From CAZFQD01 sp964520885 (lineage in GTDB: Bacteria; Bacillota; Clostridia; Oscillospirales; SIG519): a DNA stretch of 18,037 bases. Where the stretch lies: assembly GCA_964520885.1 (NCBI GenBank), contig CAZFQD010000034.1, positions 1 to 18,037 of the forward strand, in the 5' to 3' direction. How positions within the stretch are numbered: position 1 is the first letter of the stretch; every line of letters starts with the position of its first letter. The notes beneath the pieces were generated by a model that had not been told where the DNA came from, did no database searches, and worked only from the letters and a program-made list of their open reading frames with translations. Shown here in pieces: positions 7,328 to 15,822 of the stretch. The translations under genes and the position numbers were made by a program.

Positions 7328-9430
7328 TTACACAACTTCTTCTAATTCTTTTTTTAAAAACTGGCTATTATAAAGTTCATTATAAAATCCATTTGCTTCT
7401 AAAAGCTCATTATGAGTTCCTTTTTCAACTATATTTCCATTATTCATTACTAATATTAAATCAGCATCTTTGATAGTGGATAACCTATGGGCTATTACAA
7501 AACTCGTTCTTCCTATCATTAATTTGTTCATTGCTTTTTGAATAAGAATTTCCGTTCTTGTATCTACAGAGGATGTAGCTTCATCTAAAATTAAAATTGC
7601 TGGATCTGCAAGAACTGCTCTTGCAATAGTTAGTAACTGCTTTTGCCCTTGCGAAATATTTGAGGCTTCCTCATTTAACATCGTGTCATACCCATCGGGT
7701 AAGGTTCTAATAAAATGATCTGAATATGCCACTTTTGAAGCATTAATTATTTCTTGTTCATTAGCATTATTTCTTCCATAAGCAATGTTAGCACTAATTG
7801 TTCCATTAAACAACCAAGTGTCTTGTAAAACCATTCCAAATATATTTCTCAATTCTTTTCTTTTTAAGTCTCTAATGTCTATTCCATCAACTGTAATGCT
7901 ACCTTCCTTTACATCATAAAAACGCATTAAAAGATTTACAAGTGTTGTTTTGCCAGCACCAGTAGGACCAACAATAGCAACAGTTTGCCCCGATTTAACA
8001 TCAATGGATAAATTTTGCATTAATATTACATCATCAGAATAGCCGAAGCGAACATTATTAAATTTTACCTCTCCCTTAGGGTCTTCAATTGCTTTTGCAT
8101 TTTTATCATCTTTTTGCTCCTCTTGCTCATCTAAGACTTGAAAAACTCTTTCGGCACAAGCAATAGTTGACTGAATTACATTTGCAATATTTGCTGTTTG
8201 AATTATTGGCTGAGTAAACTGCCTTGAATATTGAATAAATGCTGTAATATCTCCTAAAGCCAAAGTTTTATTTGCGACAAAAATTCCTCCAACAACACAA
8301 ATTAACACATATCCTATATTACTTGCAAAACTAATTAGAGGAAACATTATTCCAGAGACAAATTGTGCTTTCCAACCCGCATCATATAATTTATCGTTAG
8401 TTTTTGTAAATTTATCTATTGATTTTTGCTCATAAGAAAATGCCTTAACTACTTTATGTCCTGTATACATTTCCTCAACATGTCCGCTTAATTCACCCAA
8501 TTCTTTTTGCTGTTTTGTAAAATATTTTTGAGATTTTTTTGCAACAAAAACGGTAGACAAAATGTATAGCGGCAAGGTTGCAACTACAATCAATGTTAAT
8601 ATTGGACTAATGGTAAGCATCATAATAATAAAACCAACCAATTGAATTATTGAAGTAATTATTTGTGTAATGCTTTGTTGGAGAGTTGTTGAAATAGTGT
8701 CCACATCATTAGTAACTCTACTTAAAATTTCGCCGTGAGTTCTTTTATCAAAATATTTCAAAGGTAATCTTGCTAATTTATTATATATCTCCTTGCGAAG
8801 GTCATAAACTGTTTTTTGAGCAACACTCGACATAACATATTGTTGAATAAAACTACTAAGTGAGCTTATAATATATAAAAAGATTAATATAAATATTATT
8901 GAGGCTATGGCATCGAAATCTATTTTGCCACCTGTTTTTTTAATATTTTCGTAAACTGCATTAATATCCTTTTGAGAAATGTTTTTAAACTGCTCCTGAA
9001 TTTTTGGGTCAGTAGATTTTTTAGCACTTTCTATAAAAAACTTATAAGTTTCTGCTTTTTTTGAAAAATCGGTTTCTTCATCAATAGGTTTAATATTCAT
9101 TGCTGTTAATTGCATTTGAATTTGTGGAGTTTTTTGATAGTTTGCTATTTGAGAAACTGCCATTTTAGCCCCAAAACCTTCAAAAATCCTATTAATTGCT
9201 TTACCACTAATTTTAGGTGCTTGTATAACAAAAATTGTGCTTATGATTGCGAAAATAAATACAATGCTAAGTTTAAATATATGAGGTCTTAAATAACTTA
9301 TTAATCTAATTAAAGTTCCTTTAAAATCCTTTGCTTTTTCTCCCGAAACTCCTCCGTGTCCCCCAAATGGTCCTCTTCCAAAGCCCATAGGTCTTGTCGG
9401 TGGCATTTTGCGTTTTAAATTTTCACTCAT
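7328..9430 (-). CDS. ABC exporter half-transporter, catalytic-site subunit, with large TM1-TM2 loop
   Basis: A 700-residue type IV ABC exporter half (membrane domain plus ATPase), probable drug-efflux subunit in the inner membrane. The N-terminus (residues 1-36) is a Gly/Pro/Arg-rich extension. TM1 is near 52-72, then an unusually long outside loop (~80-172), then TM2 at ~173-195. The nucleotide domain has Walker A GPTGAGKT (488-495), Q536, Walker B ILILDE with the catalytic E617, and switch H648. Its signature is ISQGQ (592-596), not LSGGQ. These features fit the subunit of a heterodimeric exporter that donates the intact Walker B/H-loop and the deviant signature. The start is an ATG, 14 bases after the partner gene's stop, with AAGGTAGG between. 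Confidence 0.94.
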   Translation of the reverse strand: MSENLKRKMPPTRPMGFGRGPFGGHGGVSGEKAKDFKGTLIRLISYLRPHIFKLSIVFIFAIISTIFVIQAPKISGKAINRIFEGFGAKMAVSQIANYQKTPQIQMQLTAMNIKPIDEETDFSKKAETYKFFIESAKKSTDPKIQEQFKNISQKDINAVYENIKKTGGKIDFDAIASIIFILIFLYIISSLSSFIQQYVMSSVAQKTVYDLRKEIYNKLARLPLKYFDKRTHGEILSRVTNDVDTISTTLQQSITQIITSIIQLVGFIIMMLTISPILTLIVVATLPLYILSTVFVAKKSQKYFTKQQKELGELSGHVEEMYTGHKVVKAFSYEQKSIDKFTKTNDKLYDAGWKAQFVSGIMFPLISFASNIGYVLICVVGGIFVANKTLALGDITAFIQYSRQFTQPIIQTANIANVIQSTIACAERVFQVLDEQEEQKDDKNAKAIEDPKGEVKFNNVRFGYSDDVILMQNLSIDVKSGQTVAIVGPTGAGKTTLVNLLMRFYDVKEGSITVDGIDIRDLKRKELRNIFGMVLQDTWLFNGTISANIAYGRNNANEQEIINASKVAYSDHFIRTLPDGYDTMLNEEASNISQGQKQLLTIARAVLADPAILILDEATSSVDTRTEILIQKAMNKLMIGRTSFVIAHRLSTIKDADLILVMNNGNIVEKGTHNELLEANGFYNELYNSQFLKKELEEVV

Positions 9431-9444
9431 TACTTTTACCTACC

Positions 9445-11169
9445 TTACAAAAGTTCCTCAGCAGAAAGCTGAGAGGATACTATTTCCTTATAAACAGGGC
9501 AGTTTTCTAAAAGTTCTTTATGTATTCCAATACCTTCTATTTTGCCGTTATCTAAAACAATTATTCTATCTGCATCCATAACTGTTGAAACTCTTTGTGA
9601 TATGATGAACACTGTAGAATTTGTTGCTTCTTTTTTAAGTGCTTTGCGAAGTTTTGCATCCGTTTTGAAATCAAGAGCAGAAAAACTATCATCTAAAACT
9701 AAAATCTCAGGTTTTCTTATAATCGCTCTTGCAATAGAAAGTCTTTGTTTTTGACCTCCCGAAACATTTGTCCCACCTTCTGAAATCATATGCTCTAAGC
9801 CCTCTTCTTTTTCCTGTATGAAATCAGTGGCTTGAGCTATTTCTAATGCTTTTATTACCTCGTAATCTGTAGCATCTTGATTGCCAAATTTTATATTTTC
9901 TTTAATTGTTCCGGAAAACAAAACCGATTTTTGTGGCACAAATCCAATTTTATTTCTTAATTCTTTTTGAGTTAAATTTCTGACATCAACTCCATCAACC
10001 AAAACACTTCCATTATCAACATCATAAAATCGTGTAATTAAATTTACAAGAGTTGATTTTCCAGAACCTGTTCCCCCAATAATTGCAGTAACTTCTCCTG
10101 ACTTTGCAACGAAATTTATATTACTAATAGCAGGCTGTTCTGCCCCGTGATAGGAAAAACTAACATCTTTAAATTCAACAACACCTTTTATATCATTAGT
10201 TGATTTAGGATTAATAGGGTCAACAATATCCGGATTTATTTCAAGCACCTCATTAATTCTAATAGCAGCAGCCTGTGCTCTCGGAACCATAATAAACATC
10301 ATAGTAACCATTAAAACAGAAAACATAATTTGCATTGCATATTGAGTAAAGGCTATTAATGAGCCAACATCCATACCGTTTTCTATTCGCATACCCCCAA
10401 ACCAAAGAATAGCAATAGTTGTTAAATTCATTATAAGCATAACGGTTGGCATTAGAAAAGCCATTAGTCTATTTACTTTAATGTAATTATTAGTTAAATC
10501 TTCATTTGTCTTTTTAAATCTCTCGTTTTCGTGTTCTGTTCGATTAAATGCTCTTATAACTCTTATTCCTGTTAAGTATTCTCTTAAAACCAAATTCATA
10601 TTATCAATTTTTACTTGAATAGACCGAAATAATGGCAAACCAAATTTTGCTGCTATTCCAATAAATAAAGCAAGAATAGGCAGTGCTACTAATAGAACAA
10701 GCGAAAGTTGTTTATCCTTAGACAAAGCCATTATTATTCCACCAATGCACATCATTGGAGCTGCAACCATCATTCTTATTATCATAACCGTAACCATTTG
10801 CACTTGAATAATATCGTTTGTTGTTCTTGTAATTAAAGTTGCAGTTCCCATTTTATCAAATTCATTAAGAGAAAAACTTTCTACTTTACTAAAAGTTTTA
10901 TTGCGAAGTATTCTACCTAACCCTACTGATGCTTGAGAAGCAAAAAAACTTGCAATAACAGCACAAATCATCCCGCCAAAAGTGATTAACAACATAAATC
11001 CACCTGTTTTAATTATGAAATCAGTATCACCTTTTGTAATTCCGTTATTTACTATTTCCGCCATTAATGTCGGCAAATATAAATCACTCATAGTTTGAAT
11101 AAAAATTAATATTAAAGTAAAAATTATTGGAATAGTATAGGGTTTTAAAAACCTAAATAGTTTTAGCAT
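9445..11169 (-). CDS. ABC exporter half-transporter, degenerate-site subunit
   Basis: A 574-residue partner of the downstream ABC gene. Six membrane segments occupy residues ~12-300. The ATPase domain has Walker A GGTGSGKS (365-372), Q413 and a canonical VSGGQ (469-473). At the Walker B end it reads LDD, so the catalytic glutamate is D494, and the switch histidine is Q525 (ISQRVST). D and Q at these places, with a normal signature, are the hallmark of the degenerate-site half in heterodimeric exporters such as LmrCD, BmrCD and TM287/288. The substrate is probably hydrophobic drugs, inferred from family and context. It is preceded by the MarR gene, with AAAGG before the ATG. Confidence 0.95.
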   Translation of the reverse strand: MLKLFRFLKPYTIPIIFTLILIFIQTMSDLYLPTLMAEIVNNGITKGDTDFIIKTGGFMLLITFGGMICAVIASFFASQASVGLGRILRNKTFSKVESFSLNEFDKMGTATLITRTTNDIIQVQMVTVMIIRMMVAAPMMCIGGIIMALSKDKQLSLVLLVALPILALFIGIAAKFGLPLFRSIQVKIDNMNLVLREYLTGIRVIRAFNRTEHENERFKKTNEDLTNNYIKVNRLMAFLMPTVMLIMNLTTIAILWFGGMRIENGMDVGSLIAFTQYAMQIMFSVLMVTMMFIMVPRAQAAAIRINEVLEINPDIVDPINPKSTNDIKGVVEFKDVSFSYHGAEQPAISNINFVAKSGEVTAIIGGTGSGKSTLVNLITRFYDVDNGSVLVDGVDVRNLTQKELRNKIGFVPQKSVLFSGTIKENIKFGNQDATDYEVIKALEIAQATDFIQEKEEGLEHMISEGGTNVSGGQKQRLSIARAIIRKPEILVLDDSFSALDFKTDAKLRKALKKEATNSTVFIISQRVSTVMDADRIIVLDNGKIEGIGIHKELLENCPVYKEIVSSQLSAEELL

Positions 11170-11196
11170 AAACTACATACCTTTCTTAAAAAAAAT

Positions 11197-11643
11197 TTAT
11201 ATAACAGAATTATTTAGATGTTCATTTACTTTGATGAACAATCTAATTAACTCCTTGCTATCTTTTTCACCTAATTGTTCAACTATACCGTAAAATACCG
11301 AAAAAAATCTTTCTTCCACTTTTTCTATTAACTCTTTTGATTTTGGAGTTAATCTTATTCTAACTGCTCTTTTATCAATTTTATCGGTATCTTTGGTAAT
11401 TAAATCTTTACTAATTAGCGAATTTAAAAGTTGAGTTATTAAAGGAGTTGAAACTTTCATAATCTCACTTAACTCATTTGCTTTTATGCCTTCTTGTTCT
11501 TTGGAACTTTCATTTATACACATAAGTAACATCATTTCGCCCGGTTTTATGCCAATGTTTGGAAATATATGCTTTGAACTTCTTTTAAAATTTTTGATAG
11601 TCTTTACTAACTCATTTGTTATCTCTTTTCTACTTTCACTCAA
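11197..11643 (-). CDS. MarR-family regulator of the ABC efflux operon
   Basis: A 148-residue winged-helix repressor. Helix-turn-helix residues are around 55-85 (IKANELSEIMKVSTPLITQLL) and the wing is DKIDKRAVRIRLT (87-99), with the conserved D-x-R of the family. It is probably a dimer that senses a hydrophobic ligand. I place the start at TTG 11643: AAGGAG at 11652-11657 is 8 bases upstream, whereas a GTG at 11652 would overlap the ribosome-binding site. It leads the ABC genes, with a 27-base gap. The operator palindromes lie just upstream, so it should repress itself and the transporters. The ligand is unknown. Confidence 0.93.
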   Translation of the reverse strand: MSESRKEITNELVKTIKNFKRSSKHIFPNIGIKPGEMMLLMCINESSKEQEGIKANELSEIMKVSTPLITQLLNSLISKDLITKDTDKIDKRAVRIRLTPKSKELIEKVEERFFSVFYGIVEQLGEKDSKELIRLFIKVNEHLNNSVI

Positions 11644-11660
11644 AATTATCACTCCTTATC

Positions 11661-11712
11661 AACTTAATTAATTAAGTTAATTAATTATATTTGTTTTGAT
11701 AATATTTGTCAA
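11661..11712 (-). promoter_or_regulatory. marR-ABC operon promoter with overlapping palindromic operators
   Basis: On the minus strand TTGACA (11707-11712) and TATAAT (11684-11689) are a full consensus pair spaced by 17 bases. Across the -10 and start site lie a perfect 18-base palindrome, AACTTAATTAATTAAGTT (11661-11678), and an overlapping odd palindrome centred on G11676 with 11-base arms (11665-11687). A dimeric MarR bound here would block polymerase. The assignment of the sites to this MarR is inferred from position. Confidence 0.85.
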
Positions 11713-11792
11713 TAGTAATTTTTAAAATATATTTATTGAATAATCACTTAAAATAAACCACAAAATAATATTAGAATATTTTATTAAATAAG

Positions 11793-11821
11793 TTTATTTT
11801 TTAAAAATTATGTGGTATAAT
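11793..11821 (+). promoter_or_regulatory. extended -10 promoter of murA
   Basis: TATAAT (11816-11821) preceded by TGG gives an extended -10. The -35 region TTTATT (11793-11798) is poor, which is tolerated by extended -10 promoters. It lies 30 bases before the murA start. It probably serves the rightward gene run. Confidence 0.6.
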
Positions 11822-11837
11822 TTTATTTAATAATATT

Positions 11838-11854
11838 AAGGTGGTGTGTTTTTG
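11838..11854 (+). promoter_or_regulatory. ribosome-binding site that sets the TTG start of murA
   Basis: AAGGTGGTG (11838-11846) matches the anti-Shine-Dalgarno end of 16S rRNA, and the TTG at 11852 follows at a proper distance. The in-frame GTG at 11846 overlaps this site and is unlikely to be the start. Confidence 0.75.
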
Positions 11855-13135
11855 GAAAGGATTGTTATTAATGGTGGCAAATCTTTAAGAGGAGAAGTGG
11901 AAATTAGTGGTGCTAAAAATGCCGCAGTTGCTATAATTCCTGCCACTATCTTGGTTGAGGGAATTTGCAGAATTGAAAATATTCCAAATATAAAAGATGT
12001 TGATTTAATTGTAGAAATTCTTTATAAAATGGGTGCTATTGTTCGCAATATAGATAAAACTACATTAGAAATTGATTGTAGCAAGATGCGTTTTGCGGCG
12101 GCTCCTTCTGACCTTTGCAGAAAAATGAGAGCATCTTATTATCTTGTTGGGGCTTTGCTTGGTCGGTTTAGTCAAGCTCAGGTTGATATGCCGGGTGGAT
12201 GTGATTTTGGAGTCCGACCTATTGACCAGCATGTTAAAGGCTTTGAAGCATTAGGTGCTAATATTATTATTGAGCATGGAATAATTTATGCTAAGGCTAA
12301 TGAACTAAAAGCCAATAATGTTTATTTAGACCAAGTTTCGGTTGGGGCAACTATAAATGTAATGTTAGCCGCCGTTAGAGCTAAGGGGCATACAATTATA
12401 GAAAACCCTGCAAAAGAGCCTCATATCGTTGATGTTGCAAACTTTTTAAACTCTATGGGTGCTGATGTAAAAGGTGCAGGCACTGACTTAATTAAAATAG
12501 ATGGTGTTGAAAGGCTTCACGGTGGAACCTACACAATAATTCCTGACCAAATTGAAGCAGGAACTTATATGGTAGCAGCTGCTGCTACAAAAGGTGAAGT
12601 TTTAATTAAAAATGTAATTCCTAAACATTTAGAGTCAATTTCAGCTAAACTAATGGAAATTGGTGCTGATGTTATAGAATTTGACGATTCTATTTTAGTA
12701 AAATGTAGTGGCGAATTTAATAAGGTTAATGTTAAAACTCTCCCATACCCAGGTTTTCCCACTGATATGCACCCTCAAATTGCTGCTTTGCTTTCCGTTG
12801 CTAATGGAACAAGTATTATTAATGAAAGCATATGGGATAATCGTTTTCGTTATGTTGATGAATTAAAAAGATTAGGGGCAAATATTCAAGTTGATGGGAA
12901 AATTGCTGTTATTGAAGGCTCACATCTTTCTGGAGCTACTGTTAAGGCTTGCGATTTAAGAGCAGGTGCCGCTATGGTTATTGCAGGTTTAATTGCAAAA
13001 GGAACAACAATTATTGAAGATATTGACCATATTGAAAGAGGCTATGAAGATATTACAAATAAATTAAAATCTTTAGGAGCAGATATTTGTCTCTCTTATA
13101 AACCAACTAAATTAGTAAAAGAAAAAATTGTTTAG
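11852..13135 (+). CDS. murA: UDP-N-acetylglucosamine 1-carboxyvinyltransferase
   Basis: Transfers enolpyruvate from PEP to UDP-GlcNAc, the first committed step of peptidoglycan synthesis. A TTG start gives a 427-residue protein beginning MERIVINGGKSLRGEVEISGAKN, which fits the family. K22 in SGAKN is the conserved catalytic lysine, R91 is in RKMRASYYL, and the active-site cysteine is C117 in PGGCDFGVRPIDQH. Cysteine at this point predicts fosfomycin sensitivity, as opposed to the Asp form. IENPAKEPHIVDVANFL and the PTDMHPQ region are also intact. Bacillota often have two murA copies; I cannot tell which one this is, or whether a second exists. walJ follows after 31 bases. Confidence 0.96.
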   Translation: MERIVINGGKSLRGEVEISGAKNAAVAIIPATILVEGICRIENIPNIKDVDLIVEILYKMGAIVRNIDKTTLEIDCSKMRFAAAPSDLCRKMRASYYLVGALLGRFSQAQVDMPGGCDFGVRPIDQHVKGFEALGANIIIEHGIIYAKANELKANNVYLDQVSVGATINVMLAAVRAKGHTIIENPAKEPHIVDVANFLNSMGADVKGAGTDLIKIDGVERLHGGTYTIIPDQIEAGTYMVAAAATKGEVLIKNVIPKHLESISAKLMEIGADVIEFDDSILVKCSGEFNKVNVKTLPYPGFPTDMHPQIAALLSVANGTSIINESIWDNRFRYVDELKRLGANIQVDGKIAVIEGSHLSGATVKACDLRAGAAMVIAGLIAKGTTIIEDIDHIERGYEDITNKLKSLGADICLSYKPTKLVKEKIV

Positions 13136-13166
13136 CCATATTTTGTTTTTAGATAGGTGATTAGCA

Positions 13167-13961
13167 ATGTCATTGCGATTTTGTTCTTTTTTTAGTGGTA
13201 GCACTGGAAATTGTACTTATATTGAATATAATAATTCAGCTATTTTAATTGATGTTGGTAGTTCTTTAAAAAAACTACTTATCAAATTAGACGAAATAAG
13301 TGCAAATATAAAAAATATTAAAGGAATATTTATTACTCACGAACATATTGACCATATTTCAGGATTAAAAGCAATGGTATCAAAGTTTCAAATTCCAATT
13401 ATAGCAAACAAAAATACTTTAAATGAAATTTTATCTGTTTTTCCCGACATTGAAACAGATTTATTTATTCCTCTTAATACTGGCGACAAAGCTTGTGCAG
13501 GGGAATTTGAGGTGAATTCTTTTTTTACTCCACACGATAGCATAGAAAGTGTTGGCTACACTATTGATATGGGCAACAAAAAAATCACAGTCGCCACTGA
13601 TATGGGGCATATTACTGATTTGTTTTATTTGAATTCTATTAAAAGTGATATCGTATTAATAGAAGCTAATTATGATGAATTAATGCTGAAAAATAGCTCA
13701 TATCATCCTACATTGAAAAACCGAGTTTCTTCAAGTTATGGTCATCTTTCAAATAGTGATTGTGCAAAAGCAATATTAAAATTATTTAATAACGGAACAA
13801 GAAAATTTGTTTTAGCTCATTTGTCAAAAGAAAACAATACGCCGGAAATTGCATTAAACACAATACATACTGAACTTGAAACAATGGGGATTATTCCAAA
13901 TAGAGATATTGAATTAGAAATTGCCCCAAGATTAGAATGCTCAAAAATATTTAGTTTGTAA
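13167..13961 (+). CDS. walJ: WalJ/YycJ-type metallo-beta-lactamase-fold hydrolase
   Basis: A 264-residue cytoplasmic MBL-fold protein. It carries the metal-binding THEHIDH motif (H58, H60, D62, H63), H123 in TPHDSIESVGYTID, D145 in ATDMGH, VLIEANYDE and H218 in LAHLSKEN. This pattern matches YycJ/WalJ, proposed to be a nuclease or phosphodiesterase linked to cell division or DNA repair in Bacillota; the precise substrate is unsettled. AGGTGA lies 6 bases before the ATG. In Bacillota it typically stands near rlmH, and the remains of that gene follow here directly. Confidence 0.9.
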   Translation: MSLRFCSFFSGSTGNCTYIEYNNSAILIDVGSSLKKLLIKLDEISANIKNIKGIFITHEHIDHISGLKAMVSKFQIPIIANKNTLNEILSVFPDIETDLFIPLNTGDKACAGEFEVNSFFTPHDSIESVGYTIDMGNKKITVATDMGHITDLFYLNSIKSDIVLIEANYDELMLKNSSYHPTLKNRVSSSYGHLSNSDCAKAILKLFNNGTRKFVLAHLSKENNTPEIALNTIHTELETMGIIPNRDIELEIAPRLECSKIFSL

Positions 13962-13975
13962 TTTGAGGAATACCT

Positions 13976-14060
13976 ATGATAAGTATAAATATAATAAGTG
14001 TTAGCAGAACAAATTTATAGAGCTCTATCAATTAGTAAAAATTCTAATTATCATAAATAA
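13976..14060 (+). pseudogene. rlmH: remnant of rlmH with internal deletion
   Basis: RlmH methylates pseudouridine 1915 of 23S rRNA and is ~155-160 residues long. Here GAGGA (13965-13969) leads to ATG 13976, encoding MISINIISVSRTNL and then TAG. The first nine residues resemble RlmH starts. In the +1-shifted frame from 13998, V-L-A-E-Q-I-Y-R-A-L then S-I-S-K-N-S-N-Y-H-K is read to TAA at 14058. That is the family's C-terminus (E. coli ends ESLYRAWSITTNHPYHRE). The ~125-130 codons between are absent. The join falls in AGTGTTAGC (13997-14005), where GTGTT fits both halves, as in a deletion between short repeats. The position just after walJ supports the identity. The gene cannot make the enzyme. 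A mis-assembly giving the same join cannot be excluded. Confidence 0.8.
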
Positions 14061-14072
14061 TCGGAGGATATA

Positions 14073-15800
14073 ATGATATTTATAAAAGAATATGAAAAAT
14101 GGTTAAATAGTGATGTAGTCGATGATAACACTAAAAACGAACTCTTATCAATAAAAGAAGATGATAATGAAAAAAAATCAAGATTTGCTTCAATGCTAAA
14201 ATTCGGCACAGGTGGATTAAGAGGAATTTTAGGTGCAGGCTTAAATAGAATGAATATTTATACTGTTAGGTATGCAACTCAAGGTTTAGCAAATTTAATT
14301 TTGAAGCAAGAAAAAAAAGATATAAGTCGTGGTGTTGTAATTGCTTATGATTGCAGAATAATGTCAAGTGAGTTTTCTAAGGAAGTTGCCTGTGTATTTG
14401 TGGCAAATGGAATAAAAACATATCTTTTTGATGAACTTCGTCCTACTCCTGAACTTTCCTTTGCTATCAGACAATTAAATTGTATTGCAGGAGTAAATAT
14501 TACTGCAAGCCATAACCCTAAGCAATACAATGGTTATAAAGCCTATTGGGAGGACGGCGCACAGCTTTCTCCAGAATATTCAAAAATAGTGCTTGATGAA
14601 ATAAAAACTGCCGATATTTTTTCTGATGTGAAAACTATGCCCTTTGAAAAGGCTAAAAAAGATGGATTTATTATTGAAATTGGACAAGAAATTGATAATT
14701 TATATTTAGATAATGTTTTGAAGCAATCAATAAATGCTCAATTTGTTAAAAATTTAGGTGAAAGTTTAAAAGTTGTATATACTCCTTTTCATGGAGCAGG
14801 CTATAAATTAGTTCCTCAAGTTTTAAAAAGACTTGGTTTGAAAAAACTTTATACTGTTCAAAGTCAAATGATACCAGATGGTAATTTTCCAACAGTTAAA
14901 TCACCTAATCCCGAAGAAAAGGAAGGGTTTTCCTTAGCAATTGAGCTTGCAAAAAAAGAAAATATTGGCTTAATTATTGCCACCGACCCTGATGCAGATA
15001 GAATTGGATTAGTTGTTAGAAATTCTTTAGGCGAATATGTAAATATTAATGGCAACCAAATTGGAGTAATCCTTTTAAATTATATTATTACTGCAAGAAT
15101 GCAAAACAATACTCTTCCGAAAAACGCTTGTGTTATCAAAACAATAGTAAGCACAGAACTTGCAACTGAAATTTGCATACAAAATGATATTAGTATTGTA
15201 AATGTTTTAACAGGCTTTAAATTTATAGGAGAAAAAATAAAAGAATGGGAAACAACAGGTCAACACAATTTTATTTTTGGTTTTGAAGAAAGTTATGGCT
15301 ATCTTTCTGGCACATATGCAAGAGATAAAGATGCTGTATTTGCATCTATGATATTAACTGAAGTTGCGGCATACTACCAAAGCAAAAATATGACACTTTG
15401 TGATGCACTAAATAGTATTTATGAAAAATATGGCTATTATGATGAAAAAACCATTAGCATTACTATGGATGGTGTTGACGGTTTAGAAAAAACCAAAAAA
15501 CTGATGAGTTTTTTAAGGCAAGACATTGCATGTAAAATTGATGGAGTTGATGTCAAATTCTTTAAGGACTATAAAAGTGGCATAGTTACACAACTTTTAA
15601 CAGGGAATACGAGCCAAACTAATTTGCCTATTTCTGATGTAATTTATTATGAATTAGAAGATAAATCTGTTATTGTAGTTCGTCCTTCTGGAACAGAGCC
15701 AAAAGTAAAAGTATATTTTATGGTCAAAGGAAAAAACTTTGAGCAATGCCAAACAAAAATATCAAATTTCCAAAAATATTTTAAAGATGTTTTGAAGTAA
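14073..15800 (+). CDS. pgcA: alpha-phosphoglucomutase/phosphomannomutase family enzyme
   Basis: Phosphohexomutase of the alpha-D-phosphohexomutase superfamily, interconverting hexose 1- and 6-phosphates for glycogen, cell wall and sugar-nucleotide supply. All four active-site parts are present: the phosphoserine loop TASHNPKQYNGYK (S146), the metal loop DPDADRIG (305-312), the sugar loop GFEESYGYL (403-411) and the phosphate loop RPSGTEPK (537-544). The 575-residue length and FGTGGLRG near the N-terminus match PgcA-type proteins; specificity for glucose over mannose or pentose is not decided by the motifs. GGAGG is 5 bases before the ATG, and the start follows the rlmH remnant by 12 bases. 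prs-like follows after 22 bases. Confidence 0.93.
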   Translation: MIFIKEYEKWLNSDVVDDNTKNELLSIKEDDNEKKSRFASMLKFGTGGLRGILGAGLNRMNIYTVRYATQGLANLILKQEKKDISRGVVIAYDCRIMSSEFSKEVACVFVANGIKTYLFDELRPTPELSFAIRQLNCIAGVNITASHNPKQYNGYKAYWEDGAQLSPEYSKIVLDEIKTADIFSDVKTMPFEKAKKDGFIIEIGQEIDNLYLDNVLKQSINAQFVKNLGESLKVVYTPFHGAGYKLVPQVLKRLGLKKLYTVQSQMIPDGNFPTVKSPNPEEKEGFSLAIELAKKENIGLIIATDPDADRIGLVVRNSLGEYVNINGNQIGVILLNYIITARMQNNTLPKNACVIKTIVSTELATEICIQNDISIVNVLTGFKFIGEKIKEWETTGQHNFIFGFEESYGYLSGTYARDKDAVFASMILTEVAAYYQSKNMTLCDALNSIYEKYGYYDEKTISITMDGVDGLEKTKKLMSFLRQDIACKIDGVDVKFFKDYKSGIVTQLLTGNTSQTNLPISDVIYYELEDKSVIVVRPSGTEPKVKVYFMVKGKNFEQCQTKISNFQKYFKDVLK

Positions 15801-15822
15801 TATTATATTAAGGAGATATAAA

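Noticed and set aside
7311..7336. Weak inverted repeat (GTGT/ACAC) at the end of the ABC gene as a terminator
   Set aside because: The stem is only four pairs with a bulge, and the sequence is better explained as the -35 region of the next promoter.
11644..11652. GTG start adding three residues to the MarR protein
   Set aside because: The GTG overlaps AAGGAG itself, so there is no room for initiation; the TTG at 11643 is correctly spaced.
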